DNA of 14,550 bases from contig VSOA01000066.1 of assembly GCA_009774585.1 (NCBI GenBank), positions 1 through 14,550 on the forward strand. Direction: 5' to 3'. Under the pieces are notes generated by a model. That model made no database searches and was not told where the DNA came from. It worked only from the letters and a program-made list of their open reading frames with translations. The translations under genes and the position numbers were made by a program. This document shows, one piece after another, positions 7,146 through 14,276 of the stretch. Position 1 is the first letter of the stretch; each line of letters begins with the position of its first letter. This DNA is from Lachnospiraceae bacterium. Lineage in GTDB: Bacteria; Bacillota; Clostridia; Lachnospirales; Lachnospiraceae.

Positions 7146-7617
7146 AATAAATTAAACCTGCTTTCTTAATCTTTATTTGTAGTATTCATCCTTTTTCATA
7201 CGAATATCATTTTAAACATCTTTGTCTGCGGAAAGGCGTTTTATGCAGATATTTCAGATATCTGTTATATACTTGCATATCGAATTCATTTGAAAAATAG
7301 GTGTGGTTCTTTTGGCCCTTTTGGTTGGACATTAATAGTATATCACAAATTGCTTCGCAGGGCGAATGTAAGACTGACTGCAGTCATCGAATACTATGTA
7401 AAGGACATCAGTAAAAAGAACATCAGCAAAAACAAGTCCACAGTTATGGTCTTTTTTATGCAGTAATTACAGTATGAAATGAATTCCTATATATGGCGAC
7501 AAGAGTTTAAGCAGAGTTTAATGGAAATTGTGAGTGTGCTTGTGGTAAAATAAAGGCGTTGGGTAATTTGCATATAGAAATTTAATGAAATTGATTTAAA
7601 TAAAAAGAGGAGAAAGA
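7146..7617. other. 472-base AT-rich intergenic region with inverted repeats
   Basis: This is the shared upstream region of the permease (minus) and the nucleotidyltransferase (plus). It holds an inverted repeat CAGATAT-N5-ATATCTG (7246-7264), a perfect 12-bp palindrome TGACTGCAGTCA (7375-7386), and a 13-base motif ACATCAG-Y-AAAAA repeated at a 15-base period (7405-7432). One plus-strand frame stays open from 7170 to a stop at 7464-7466 but has no usable start or ribosome site. I found no convincing promoter, terminator, RNA gene or riboswitch. The region may be a decayed gene. Confidence 0.5.
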
Positions 7618-8403
7618 ATGCATAAACATCACGAACAATCTATTGAGAATATGAAAGAGTACTATAGGAAACACGGGGCTTTAGCTTTAATACTGACAGG
7701 TTCTGTAGCCAAGGGAACGGAAAGGGCAGATTCTGATTTGGATGGCGTGGTTATTTTATCAGAAGAAGAATACGCAGAAAAAGATAAGAAAAATACAACA
7801 ACCGAAACGATAGACGGATTATGTACATATGAAGGCGGGTATTTTGATATAAAGTATATGACGAAACAGTATCTGATGGATTTGGCGGAGAAGGGTAGTG
7901 AACCTGCCAGAAATGGGTTTGCGAAAGCGAAAATTTTATTTTGTAATGACGCGGAGATTGAAGATATACTACCACTGATTCCTATATTTCAGAAAGCAGA
8001 AAAAAAGGAAAAATTATTATCTTTTTACTCAGATTTCTGGCTTAATTATTATTATTTCCTTAAATCATGCCCGATTGACGGGTATATGAAAATGAATGCG
8101 ATAGTAGAAATCATTTACAGCATATATCGGATGATACTTCAAGAAAATGAGATTTTATTTGATTGCAACAGACGACTGGAACAACAGGTTGAATCCGTGT
8201 CTGAAAAAACTGCTGAACTGGTAAAACTAGGAAGAAAACTTGAAATCTCCCAAAATATACAGGATGCAGACCGATTTGTGGATAAGTTTATTGAGATTAC
8301 AACTTATGCGCCGCCTAAAGATTTAGCAGTAGTTTTAACAAGATATTCAAAAGACTTTCAAGAATGGTGGCGGCAGCCAAGACCAAATATAAAGGAATGG
8401 TAA
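7618..8403 (+). CDS. Nucleotidyltransferase-domain protein (MNT/aminoglycoside-type fold)
   Basis: The N-terminal part carries the Pol-beta-like nucleotidyltransferase signature. ILTGSVAKGTERADSDLDGVVI (25-46) gives Gly28-Ser29 and the metal-binding pair Asp40 and Asp42, and a third acidic residue, Asp77, lies in GYFDIKYM (74-81). The remainder (about 110-261) is a helical region rich in Lys, Glu and aromatic residues, as in the C-terminal domain of aminoglycoside- or lincosamide-type nucleotidyltransferases, though no specific resistance family is recognised. It would transfer a nucleotide to a small molecule or protein. A GAGGAG site lies seven bases before the ATG. The surroundings are AT-rich with degraded gene pieces immediately downstream, so it may have arrived by transfer; a partner antitoxin such as HEPN was looked for and not seen. 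Confidence 0.82.
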   Translation: MHKHHEQSIENMKEYYRKHGALALILTGSVAKGTERADSDLDGVVILSEEEYAEKDKKNTTTETIDGLCTYEGGYFDIKYMTKQYLMDLAEKGSEPARNGFAKAKILFCNDAEIEDILPLIPIFQKAEKKEKLLSFYSDFWLNYYYFLKSCPIDGYMKMNAIVEIIYSIYRMILQENEILFDCNRRLEQQVESVSEKTAELVKLGRKLEISQNIQDADRFVDKFIEITTYAPPKDLAVVLTRYSKDFQEWWRQPRPNIKEW

Positions 8404-8424
8404 TATGAGGAATATCATGTTTAG

Positions 8425-8475
8425 GTTGCAAATAATGATTACTGTGTAGATCTTCGCTTTTATCATAGGGAATTG
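8425..8475 (+). pseudogene. Fragment resembling a DUF1016/YhcG-type PD-(D/E)XK nuclease
   Basis: In the frame starting at 8425 the sequence reads VANNDYCVDLRFYHREL before losing any further family resemblance. This matches the DY-x-(I/V)-DL-x-FYHR-x-L stretch found in the nuclease domain of DUF1016 (YhcG) proteins. A stop lies directly upstream in frame and the expected continuation (a conserved E/D-L-K segment) is absent, so only about 17 codons remain. The match is short and from memory, so the family call is tentative. Confidence 0.4.
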
Positions 8476-8502
8476 CTAAGATTCTTTAAGCAGAAGTTTA
8501 TC

Positions 8503-8799
8503 ATGAGCAATGATTACAGAATATAGAAAGAAATTAATTGATAAATAATTCTGCAAAGGAAACTTGATGAATTGTATGATATTGAGGAAAAAGGTTGAAA
8601 AAGAATAAAATGTATATGCCAACAGCATGGAAGAACTGTTTGAAAAATGCTGGCGGTAGATTGGAATACTGTCAAACCAGAAAAAATACCGGAAAGCGGA
8701 GGCAAGTTTGATTATAGTATTTATAGCCAGCTTGTCAAGGAAGAGAGAGAAGAAATAAAAATTAAATATTTTTTGCTTTTGGTAGCGGTTTTATCCTAA
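8503..8799 (+). pseudogene. Decayed gene in several frames, original function unknown
   Basis: An ATG at 8503 begins MSNDYR and then hits a stop at 8524. Protein-like pieces then continue in changing frames. Residues QRKLDELYDIEEKG are read from 8554 and stop at 8596. NVYANSMEELFEKCWR is read one frame over from 8609 and stops at 8657. DWNTVKPEKIPESGGKFDY and SIYSQLVKEEREEIKIKYF are read from 8659 in the first frame again and stop at 8797. The fragments join into one sensible small, charged protein of about 90 residues only if several frameshifts are repaired. The parent family was not recognised. The last stop lies inside the terminator hairpin. Confidence 0.55.
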
Positions 8800-8822
8800 C
8801 GGACAAATCGGCTGCCTTTTTT
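8781..8822 (+). terminator. Imperfect intrinsic terminator after the decayed genes
   Basis: GGTAGCGGTTTTATCC (8781-8796) faces GGACAAATCGGCTGCC (8801-8816) in a 16-position stem with three mismatches and one G-T pair, a 4-base loop, and a run of six T. It probably ended the transcript that once ran through the nucleotidyltransferase and the decayed gene. Confidence 0.6.
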
Positions 8823-8902
8823 CAATAATTATCAACATAGCGCAGAAAGAATGAGAGGACCAGAAATGTTTTAACATGCCTCTTTCCTAATAAGTAAGAT
8901 GT

Positions 8903-8911
8903 TGATATAAT
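8903..8911 (+). promoter_or_regulatory. Extended -10 promoter for the alpha-galactosidase operon
   Basis: TGATATAAT combines a perfect TATAAT (8906-8911) with the TG of an extended -10 element. No recognisable -35 is present 16-18 bases upstream (TTTCCT), which fits an extended -10 or activator-dependent promoter. The start would be near 8918, giving a leader of about 108 bases. Confidence 0.55.
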
Positions 8912-8934
8912 AAGACATGACTTCGTCATGTCTT
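8912..8934. repeat. Perfect 10-bp palindrome at the alpha-galactosidase transcription start
   Basis: AAGACATGAC (8912-8921) and GTCATGTCTT (8925-8934) are exact inverted copies around TTC. The palindrome starts directly after the -10 element and spans the predicted start, and no T-run follows, so it suits an operator better than a terminator. It might instead be one copy of a dispersed palindromic repeat. Confidence 0.6.
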
Positions 8935-9025
8935 GGAGAATGCAAAAAGCATATGAGGGAATGCATTTTCCGTAAGAACTGCATGGAGCAGAATCAAGTC
9001 GTATCCGGAAGAAGGAGAAGAGAGT

Positions 9026-11236
9026 ATGAAAATCAGCTACAATGAAGATAGCAGAGTTTTTAAATTGGACACAGAGCGCACAAGCTACTGTATCGGTATT
9101 GTGGACGACGACAATTTTGTCGGGCACATTTATTATGGAAGAAAACTGACGGAAGATAATCTGGCATATCTGATGCGCACGATGGAGGCGCCGTTTGTCC
9201 CATCGCAGAATAATAGGGATAGGACTTCCTTCTTAGATACGTTTCCGATGGAGTATACGGGTAACGGACTGGGTGATTATAGAGAGGGCACGCTGGAAGT
9301 CAGGACTGCGGACGGGCATACCGGAGTGGCATTGTCTTATGTGTCCCACAGAATCTACGATGGTAAAGAGGAGCTGGAGGGGCTTCCGGCGACTTTTGGT
9401 CAAGATACGGAGTGCAGGACGCTGGAGCTTGTCTGCGAAGATAAGATTTTGAAATTACAGGTGATTCTTTCTTACAGCATATTTGCTGACAGTGATGCCA
9501 TAGCAAGGAGTGTAAAGATTGTGAATCATGCTGATGAGGCAATTTATCTGACGAAGGTATTATCGGCATGCATTGATATGGATAATGACGATTACGAAAT
9601 GATTACGCTGCACGGTTCATGGGCAAGAGAACGTGCGATTCAGACTCGTCCCGTGATGAGAGGTAAACAGAGCGTGTCCTCAATCAGAGGTGAATCGAGC
9701 CATCAGGAACATCCTTTTATGGCGTGGAAGAAGCGTACAACCACTGAAGAGACGGGTGACATCTATGCCATGAATTTTGTATATTCAGGTAATTTTTTGG
9801 CACAGATTGAAGGGGATCAGTTTGGCAGTATGCGTGCCACGATGGGTATCAATCCTTATGGTTTTTGTTGGAAATTAGAACCGGAAGCAAGTTTTCAGGC
9901 GCCGGAAGTTATCTGTGTTTATTCTGCGGACGGTATCGGCGGCATGACAAGGTGTTTCCATGATTTATACCGTAATCATCTGATACGCGGCGAATATAAG
10001 AATAAGAAACGGCCGATTCTGATCAACAACTGGGAAGCGACTTATTTTGACTTCAATACGGAGAAGCTGCTTAGCATTGCGAAGCAGGCTTCGGAACTCG
10101 GAATTGAAATGCTGGTCATGGACGACGGATGGTTTGGACACAGAAATGACGATAATTCGAGTCTGGGAGACTGGCAGGTCAATGAGAGCAAATTAAACGG
10201 CGGACTGAAATATCTGGTAGATGAAGTCAATAAACTGGGTATGAAATTTGGTATTTGGTTTGAGCCGGAGATGATTTCACCGGATTCGGATTTGTATCGC
10301 GCACATCCGGACTGGGCGATTGCAATTCCCGGCAGGACAGGAAGTCTGGCGAGAAATCAGTATGTGCTTGACTTGACAAGAAAAGAGGTCAGGGACTATG
10401 TATATGAGATGGTAGCGACTGTCCTCAGAAATGCGAATATTGAATATGTGAAGTGGGATATGAACAGGCAGCTCAGCGATTTGGGAAGTTATGGACTTCC
10501 GGCAGACAGACAGGGCGAGCTATATCATAGGCAGGTTTTGGCAGTCTATGAACTGCAGGACAGAATGACTAAAGAATTTCCGCATCTTCTGCTTGAGAAT
10601 TGTTCGGGCGGCGGCGCCAGATTCGATGCGGGTATGTTATATTACAGTCCGCAGATATGGTGTTCCGATGATGCAGATGCGGTAGAGCGTCTGTCGATTC
10701 AGGCTGGCACGGCGATGATTTATCCGCTGTCTACTATGGGAGCTCATGTATCCGACTGCCCGAATCATACGGTTGGACGCATCACTCCTTTTGAGACGAG
10801 AGGATATGTTGCGCTTGCAGGCACATTCGGATATGAACTGGATGTGACCAAGATTCCGGAGGCGGATCGCAATATGATTCCTCAGCAGGTTGCCATGTAT
10901 CACAAATATAATGATTTGGTGCGCGAGGGAGATTATTACCGCATTGCACATTATGCGGACAATCATTTCTATGACTGTTATGAAGTAGTGGCTAAGGATA
11001 AAAGCGAGGCATTGGTCACATATGTTCAGGTATTGAACAGACCAAATTTCCACAGTAGACGAATTCATATTCCGGGCCTTGACTCGGAGAAGACATATGT
11101 GATTGCCAATGCACAGGACTGGCCGGAAATTAAGCAGACCGAATATAAGGGCGACACCCTGCGTTATGCGGGCATTAATATTCCTCCACTGTGGGGAGAC
11201 TTCAAGGGCAGGCTGATGCACCTTACGGCGAAATAA
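9026..11236 (+). CDS. Alpha-galactosidase, glycoside hydrolase family 36
   Basis: This enzyme releases alpha-1,6-linked galactose from melibiose and raffinose-family sugars. The 736 residues match the long bacterial GH36 form: an N-terminal beta-sandwich (about 1-320), a central (beta/alpha)8 barrel (about 325-640) and a C-terminal beta domain. Barrel motifs include INNWEATYFDFN (333-344), MLVMDDGWFGHR (362-373) and FGIWFEPEMISPDSDLY (408-424). The nucleophile is Asp478 in YVKWDMNRQLSD (474-485), and the acid/base is Asp548 in WCSDDADAVERL (545-556). ENCSGGGARFDAGML (524-538) contributes to the active site. No signal peptide is present, so it acts in the cytosol on imported oligosaccharides. 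AGGAG lies eight bases before the ATG. It is followed after 32 bases by the aminotransferase gene, probably in one operon. No sugar transporter is adjacent. Confidence 0.96.
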   Translation: MKISYNEDSRVFKLDTERTSYCIGIVDDDNFVGHIYYGRKLTEDNLAYLMRTMEAPFVPSQNNRDRTSFLDTFPMEYTGNGLGDYREGTLEVRTADGHTGVALSYVSHRIYDGKEELEGLPATFGQDTECRTLELVCEDKILKLQVILSYSIFADSDAIARSVKIVNHADEAIYLTKVLSACIDMDNDDYEMITLHGSWARERAIQTRPVMRGKQSVSSIRGESSHQEHPFMAWKKRTTTEETGDIYAMNFVYSGNFLAQIEGDQFGSMRATMGINPYGFCWKLEPEASFQAPEVICVYSADGIGGMTRCFHDLYRNHLIRGEYKNKKRPILINNWEATYFDFNTEKLLSIAKQASELGIEMLVMDDGWFGHRNDDNSSLGDWQVNESKLNGGLKYLVDEVNKLGMKFGIWFEPEMISPDSDLYRAHPDWAIAIPGRTGSLARNQYVLDLTRKEVRDYVYEMVATVLRNANIEYVKWDMNRQLSDLGSYGLPADRQGELYHRQVLAVYELQDRMTKEFPHLLLENCSGGGARFDAGMLYYSPQIWCSDDADAVERLSIQAGTAMIYPLSTMGAHVSDCPNHTVGRITPFETRGYVALAGTFGYELDVTKIPEADRNMIPQQVAMYHKYNDLVREGDYYRIAHYADNHFYDCYEVVAKDKSEALVTYVQVLNRPNFHSRRIHIPGLDSEKTYVIANAQDWPEIKQTEYKGDTLRYAGINIPPLWGDFKGRLMHLTAK

Positions 11237-11268
11237 GAATTTACAGTTAGGAAAGGCAAGGTTAAAAA

Positions 11269-12453
11269 ATGATTGTACAGAAATATAAAGATATGCTGCA
11301 AGGAAAATCCGTGATTCGTCAGTTATCGGAATTCGCTACGCAGCGAGGATGCGAAATCGGTTATGAGAATGTGTTTGACTACAGCTTAGGCAACCCTTCC
11401 GTACCGACGCCGCAGAAATTTACTGATACGATGATTGATATGCTGCAAAATAAAGATCCGATGGAATTGCACGGGTACAGTCAGAGTCTGGGTATTCCGG
11501 CGGTGCGGGACAAAGTAGCGCAGTCCCTTAATGCGAGATTCGGGATGAACTATACGGGCAATCATATCTTTATGACTACAGGTGCGGCGGGAGCAATCGC
11601 CCACGCGGTTCGCTGTGTGAGTGAGCCGGGAGATGAGATTCTTACGTTTGCGCCGTATTTTCCGGAGTACGGACCTTATATTAATCTGACGGGAGCGGTA
11701 TTAAAAGTCGTTCCCGCGGATACGAAGAGTTTTCAGATTAACTTTGAAGCTTTCGAGGAAATGTTGACCGAGAAAGTGGCGGCGGTTCTGATTAATACGC
11801 CGAACAACCCCAGCGGTACAGTTTATTCGTCTGAGACGCTTCGAAAGCTTGCGGCGATTATGACGGATAAGGCAGAAAAATACGGGCATGATATTTTCCT
11901 GATTTCGGACGAACCATACAGAGAGATTGTATTCGTCGATGTGGAGTCACCCTATCCGTCCAAGTTTTATGCGAATACATTGTCATGCTATTCATTCTCG
12001 AAATCATTGTCGTTGCCGGGAGAGCGTATTGGATATGTGGCGGTGAATCCGGCGTGCCGGGATGCGGAATATATCAGTGCAATGTGCAGTCAGATATCCA
12101 GAGGAACGGGGCATAATTGTCCGCCGTCCATTATTCAGCTTGCGGTTGCAGAAGTACTTGACTTAACTTCCGATTTGTCGGTCTATGAGACGAATATGAA
12201 CATATTATATAGAGAGCTTATCAATTTGGGATTTGAGTGTGTGAAACCGGGCGGGACATTCTATATTTTCCCGAAAGCGTTGGAGGAGGATGCCGTTGCC
12301 TTTTGCGAGAAGGCGAAGAAATATGATCTCATCGTCGTGCCGAGCGATACATTCGGAGTCAAAGGATATATCCGTCTCGCATATTGCATTAATACGGAGA
12401 AGGTAGAGCGGTCTTTGGAAGCGTTCAGAAAATTTGTTAAGAATGAGTATTAG
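11269..12453 (+). CDS. PLP-dependent aminotransferase, class I/II
   Basis: The 394 residues form a complete fold-type I aminotransferase. The cofactor pocket is visible as TTGAAGAIAHAV (103-114), NTPNNPSG (176-183) with Asn180, and SDEPYREI (213-220) with Asp214 and Tyr217. SFSKSLSLPGERIGY (242-256) carries Lys245, which forms the Schiff base, and YIRLAYC (367-373) has Arg369, expected to bind the substrate carboxylate. The opening FDYSLGNPSVPTPQ (36-49) is typical of the aspartate/aromatic aminotransferase relatives common in Clostridia. It would move amino groups between an amino acid and a 2-oxo acid in the cytosol; the preferred substrate cannot be told. It lies 32 bases after the alpha-galactosidase gene and 20 before uppP, with no terminator between, consistent with one operon. 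Confidence 0.93.
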   Translation: MIVQKYKDMLQGKSVIRQLSEFATQRGCEIGYENVFDYSLGNPSVPTPQKFTDTMIDMLQNKDPMELHGYSQSLGIPAVRDKVAQSLNARFGMNYTGNHIFMTTGAAGAIAHAVRCVSEPGDEILTFAPYFPEYGPYINLTGAVLKVVPADTKSFQINFEAFEEMLTEKVAAVLINTPNNPSGTVYSSETLRKLAAIMTDKAEKYGHDIFLISDEPYREIVFVDVESPYPSKFYANTLSCYSFSKSLSLPGERIGYVAVNPACRDAEYISAMCSQISRGTGHNCPPSIIQLAVAEVLDLTSDLSVYETNMNILYRELINLGFECVKPGGTFYIFPKALEEDAVAFCEKAKKYDLIVVPSDTFGVKGYIRLAYCINTEKVERSLEAFRKFVKNEY

Positions 12454-12473
12454 AGAAAGGTTAAGAAAGACAT

Positions 12474-13322
12474 ATGATTAGCGTAATGGAAATCTTAAAG
12501 GCAATTCTGTTCGGTATTGTGGAAGGTATTACGGAATGGCTTCCAATCAGCAGTACGGGACATATGATTCTGCTTAATGAATTTGTGACGCTTGATGTTT
12601 CACCGGAATTCTTGGAAATGTTTCTGGTGGTAATACAGCTTGGTGCGATACTGGCGGTAGTGATGCTGTTTTGGGATAAAATTTTTCCTTTCCACTTCAA
12701 AGAAAAGCCTGTCATACAGAAAGAAATATTCGTGCTCTGGTTCAAGATTCTGGTGGCATGCGTACCGGCAGCAGTAATCGGGTTGGCGTTTGATGATGTA
12801 TTTGACGCATTGTTTTACAATCCGTGGTGCGTGGCAATTGCGCTGATTGCTTTCGGTATTGCTTTTATCGTGATAGAGAACAGGAACAAAAATGCATCGC
12901 CGAAAATTACGGAACTCGGACAGATTACTTATCAGACGGCATTTATGATCGGGGTGTTCCAGCTTCTGGCGGCTGTGTTTCCCGGAACATCACGTTCGGG
13001 TGCAACGATTGTAGGAGCGCTGTTGATCGGAGTGTCCAGAACGGTTGCGGCTGAATTCACCTTTTTCTTAGCAATCCCGGTGATGCTCGGGGCCAGTCTT
13101 CTGAAGGTAGTGAAATTCGGATTTCATTTTACGAGTGGGGAAGCGGTGATTCTTCTGACGGGTATGATTGTGGCATTCCTTGTGTCTGTGATTGTGATAC
13201 GCTTCTTGATGGGGTATATTAAAAAACATGATTTCAAAGTGTTCGGCTGGTATCGAATTATACTCGGCGCCATAGTGCTGTTGTACTTTGTGCTTGTTCG
13301 ATATATGTTTATGATGGCTTGA
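12474..13322 (+). CDS. uppP: Undecaprenyl-diphosphatase UppP (BacA)
   Basis: This membrane enzyme removes a phosphate from undecaprenyl diphosphate to recycle the lipid carrier for cell-wall synthesis; extra copies give bacitracin tolerance. Both family motifs are present. EGITEWLPISSTGHMI (17-32) has Glu18, Glu21 and His30, and FPGTSRSGATI (169-179) has Arg174. About eight hydrophobic segments span the 282 residues, the normal length. The ATG at 12474 follows a weak purine-rich AAGAAAGA at short spacing. An in-frame ATG four codons later (12486) matches the usual family N-terminus (MEILKAI) but has a worse ribosome site. It begins 20 bases after the aminotransferase stop, which suggests co-transcription with a metabolic pair that has no evident link to cell-wall lipid. 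Confidence 0.96.
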   Translation: MISVMEILKAILFGIVEGITEWLPISSTGHMILLNEFVTLDVSPEFLEMFLVVIQLGAILAVVMLFWDKIFPFHFKEKPVIQKEIFVLWFKILVACVPAAVIGLAFDDVFDALFYNPWCVAIALIAFGIAFIVIENRNKNASPKITELGQITYQTAFMIGVFQLLAAVFPGTSRSGATIVGALLIGVSRTVAAEFTFFLAIPVMLGASLLKVVKFGFHFTSGEAVILLTGMIVAFLVSVIVIRFLMGYIKKHDFKVFGWYRIILGAIVLLYFVLVRYMFMMA

Positions 13323-13347
13323 AACTAGCGTTATTATGGCGTTTTTT
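13323..13347 (+). terminator. Weak candidate terminator after uppP
   Basis: AAC-TA-GC (13323-13329) can pair with GC-GTT (13339-13343), leaving a 2-base bulge and a 9-base loop, followed by TTTTTT. The stem is poor, but the T-run directly after the uppP stop and a new promoter downstream make an operon end here plausible. Confidence 0.3.
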
Positions 13348-13404
13348 ATGTCATTTCGTATAAAATACAAAGGGAATAAGCAACTATTTGTTACAGATTG
13401 TTGA

Positions 13405-13433
13405 TTGACAGTACATCGGTATTGCGTTAATAT
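13405..13433 (+). promoter_or_regulatory. SigA-type promoter for the lysine-rich protein gene
   Basis: A perfect TTGACA (13405-13410) is followed after 17 bases by TAATAT (13428-13433, four of six). The leader of about 90 bases can form two small hairpins: TAGTCT/AGACTA (13441-13461) and TCCGG/CCGGA (13498-13511). The second ends seven bases before the AAGGAG ribosome site. Confidence 0.6.
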
Positions 13434-13531
13434 ACCCATATAGTCTGAAACTGATAGACTAGGGATTATGAAAAAGTATTAAATATTACATTTGTAGTCC
13501 GGACGACCGGATATGTGGAAGGAGAAGACTC

Positions 13532-14017
13532 ATGGCAGAAACAAAGAAAACAGTAATTGCGAAACCGACAGCTAAAGCCACAGATACAAAGACAGAAGAA
13601 GTTAAGACAGCAGCGGCAGCACCTGTAGCAAAAGCAGAATCTGTAGTAGAACCCAAGACAGAAGATGTTAAGGCTGAGACTAAGAAAACCGTAAAGAAAA
13701 CAACTGCTAAGAAAGAGACGGCAAAGAAGGCGCCCGCTAAGAAAACAGCGGCGGCTAAGAAGACAACGGCCAAGAAAGAGACAGTTAAGAAGGAAGCGCC
13801 TGCTAAGAAAGCAGCAGTCAAAGAAACCGTACATTTACAGTTTGCAGGCAGAACATACACGACAGAAGATCTTGTTAAAATTGCAAAAGACGTATGGAAA
13901 TATGATCTTAACCAGAAAGTCGGCGATTTCAAATCAGTTGAATTATATGTAAAGCCGGAAGAGAGCGTAGTATATTATGTGATTAACGGCGATGTGACAG
14001 GAAGCTTCGGTATTTAA
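13532..14017 (+). CDS. Lysine/alanine-rich histone-H1-like protein with small C-terminal domain (DUF6465-like)
   Basis: The 161 residues split into two parts. Residues 1-98 have low complexity: a mixed acidic/basic start with TEEVK and TEDVK units, then a strongly basic tail (about 49-98) built from repeated AKK, TKK and KKET/KKAP units, like the C-terminal tail of histone H1 and bacterial histone-like proteins. Residues 99-161, VHLQFAGRTYTTEDLVKIA through VELYVKPEESVVYYVINGDV to the end, form a small alpha/beta domain resembling DUF6465, which I recall from Lachnospiraceae. The basic part suggests DNA or RNA binding in the cytosol; the role of the domain is unknown. AAGGAG lies seven bases before the ATG. 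The gene has its own promoter and ends with TAATAG. No signal peptide is present. Confidence 0.88.
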   Translation: MAETKKTVIAKPTAKATDTKTEEVKTAAAAPVAKAESVVEPKTEDVKAETKKTVKKTTAKKETAKKAPAKKTAAAKKTTAKKETVKKEAPAKKAAVKETVHLQFAGRTYTTEDLVKIAKDVWKYDLNQKVGDFKSVELYVKPEESVVYYVINGDVTGSFGI

Positions 14018-14093
14018 TAGGCATTGTACGAAGCGTTAGGTGCGGTACGGTAATAATTATATTACATAATGGTTATTCTAATAGCAATAAGAC

Positions 14094-14130
14094 AGTCGAT
14101 TTGGGAAATTACCGAATCGACTATTTTTAT
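14094..14130 (+). terminator. Intrinsic terminator after the lysine-rich protein gene
   Basis: AGTCGATT (14094-14101) pairs with AATCGACT (14115-14122). The stem extends inward by T-G, G-C and G-C pairs around a 7-base loop and is followed by ATTTTTATT. It ends the monocistronic transcript. Confidence 0.8.
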
Positions 14131-14177
14131 TCTATAGAAAAATGTTCCCCTTTTCGAGTTTGCGAAGCGAAGCTCGT

Positions 14178-14200
14178 AATCGAGCGAAGCTCGATTTTTT
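14178..14200 (+). terminator. Second intrinsic terminator, upstream of hrcA
   Basis: AATCGAGC (14178-14185) and GCTCGATT (14189-14196) form a perfect 8-bp stem with a GAA loop, ending in a run of six T (14195-14200). An alternative upstream pairing competes for the left arm (see findings). It shields the hrcA promoter from read-through. Confidence 0.8.
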
Positions 14201-14233
14201 ATATATTTTTAATAATTTTTTTGCAGGGAAATG

Positions 14234-14262
14234 TTGACAATGAAAATCTTAAGTGATAACTT
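14234..14262 (+). promoter_or_regulatory. Heat-shock operon promoter (SigA type)
   Basis: A perfect TTGACA lies at 14234-14239. The -10 is less clear: GATAAC (14255-14260, 15-base spacing) or TAACTT (14257-14262, 17-base spacing). Its position directly before the CIRCE element is the usual arrangement of an HrcA-controlled promoter. Confidence 0.65.
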
Positions 14263-14276
14263 ACTACTAGAAGATG

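Noticed and set aside
7618..8403. A toxin-antitoxin (HEPN-MNT) or antibiotic-resistance cassette.
   Set aside because: The nucleotidyltransferase is longer than typical MNT antitoxins, no HEPN gene is adjacent, and no resistance-family signature is clear.
8854..8883. Nested inverted repeats (AGAGG/CCTCT around ATGTT/AACAT) before the alpha-galactosidase promoter.
   Set aside because: The two stems are separated by a large asymmetric internal loop and only TT follows; chance in AT-rich DNA is likely.
10637..11221. Minus-strand open frame of 194 codons inside the alpha-galactosidase gene.
   Set aside because: It is antisense to a catalytic-domain coding region and shows no recognisable domain.
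13466..13932. Two minus-strand open frames with Leu/Phe/Cys-rich or Ala/Val-rich translations opposite the lysine-rich gene.
   Set aside because: Their hydrophobic repeats are the mirror of the AAG/GCN-rich repeats on the plus strand, which has the promoter, ribosome site and terminator.
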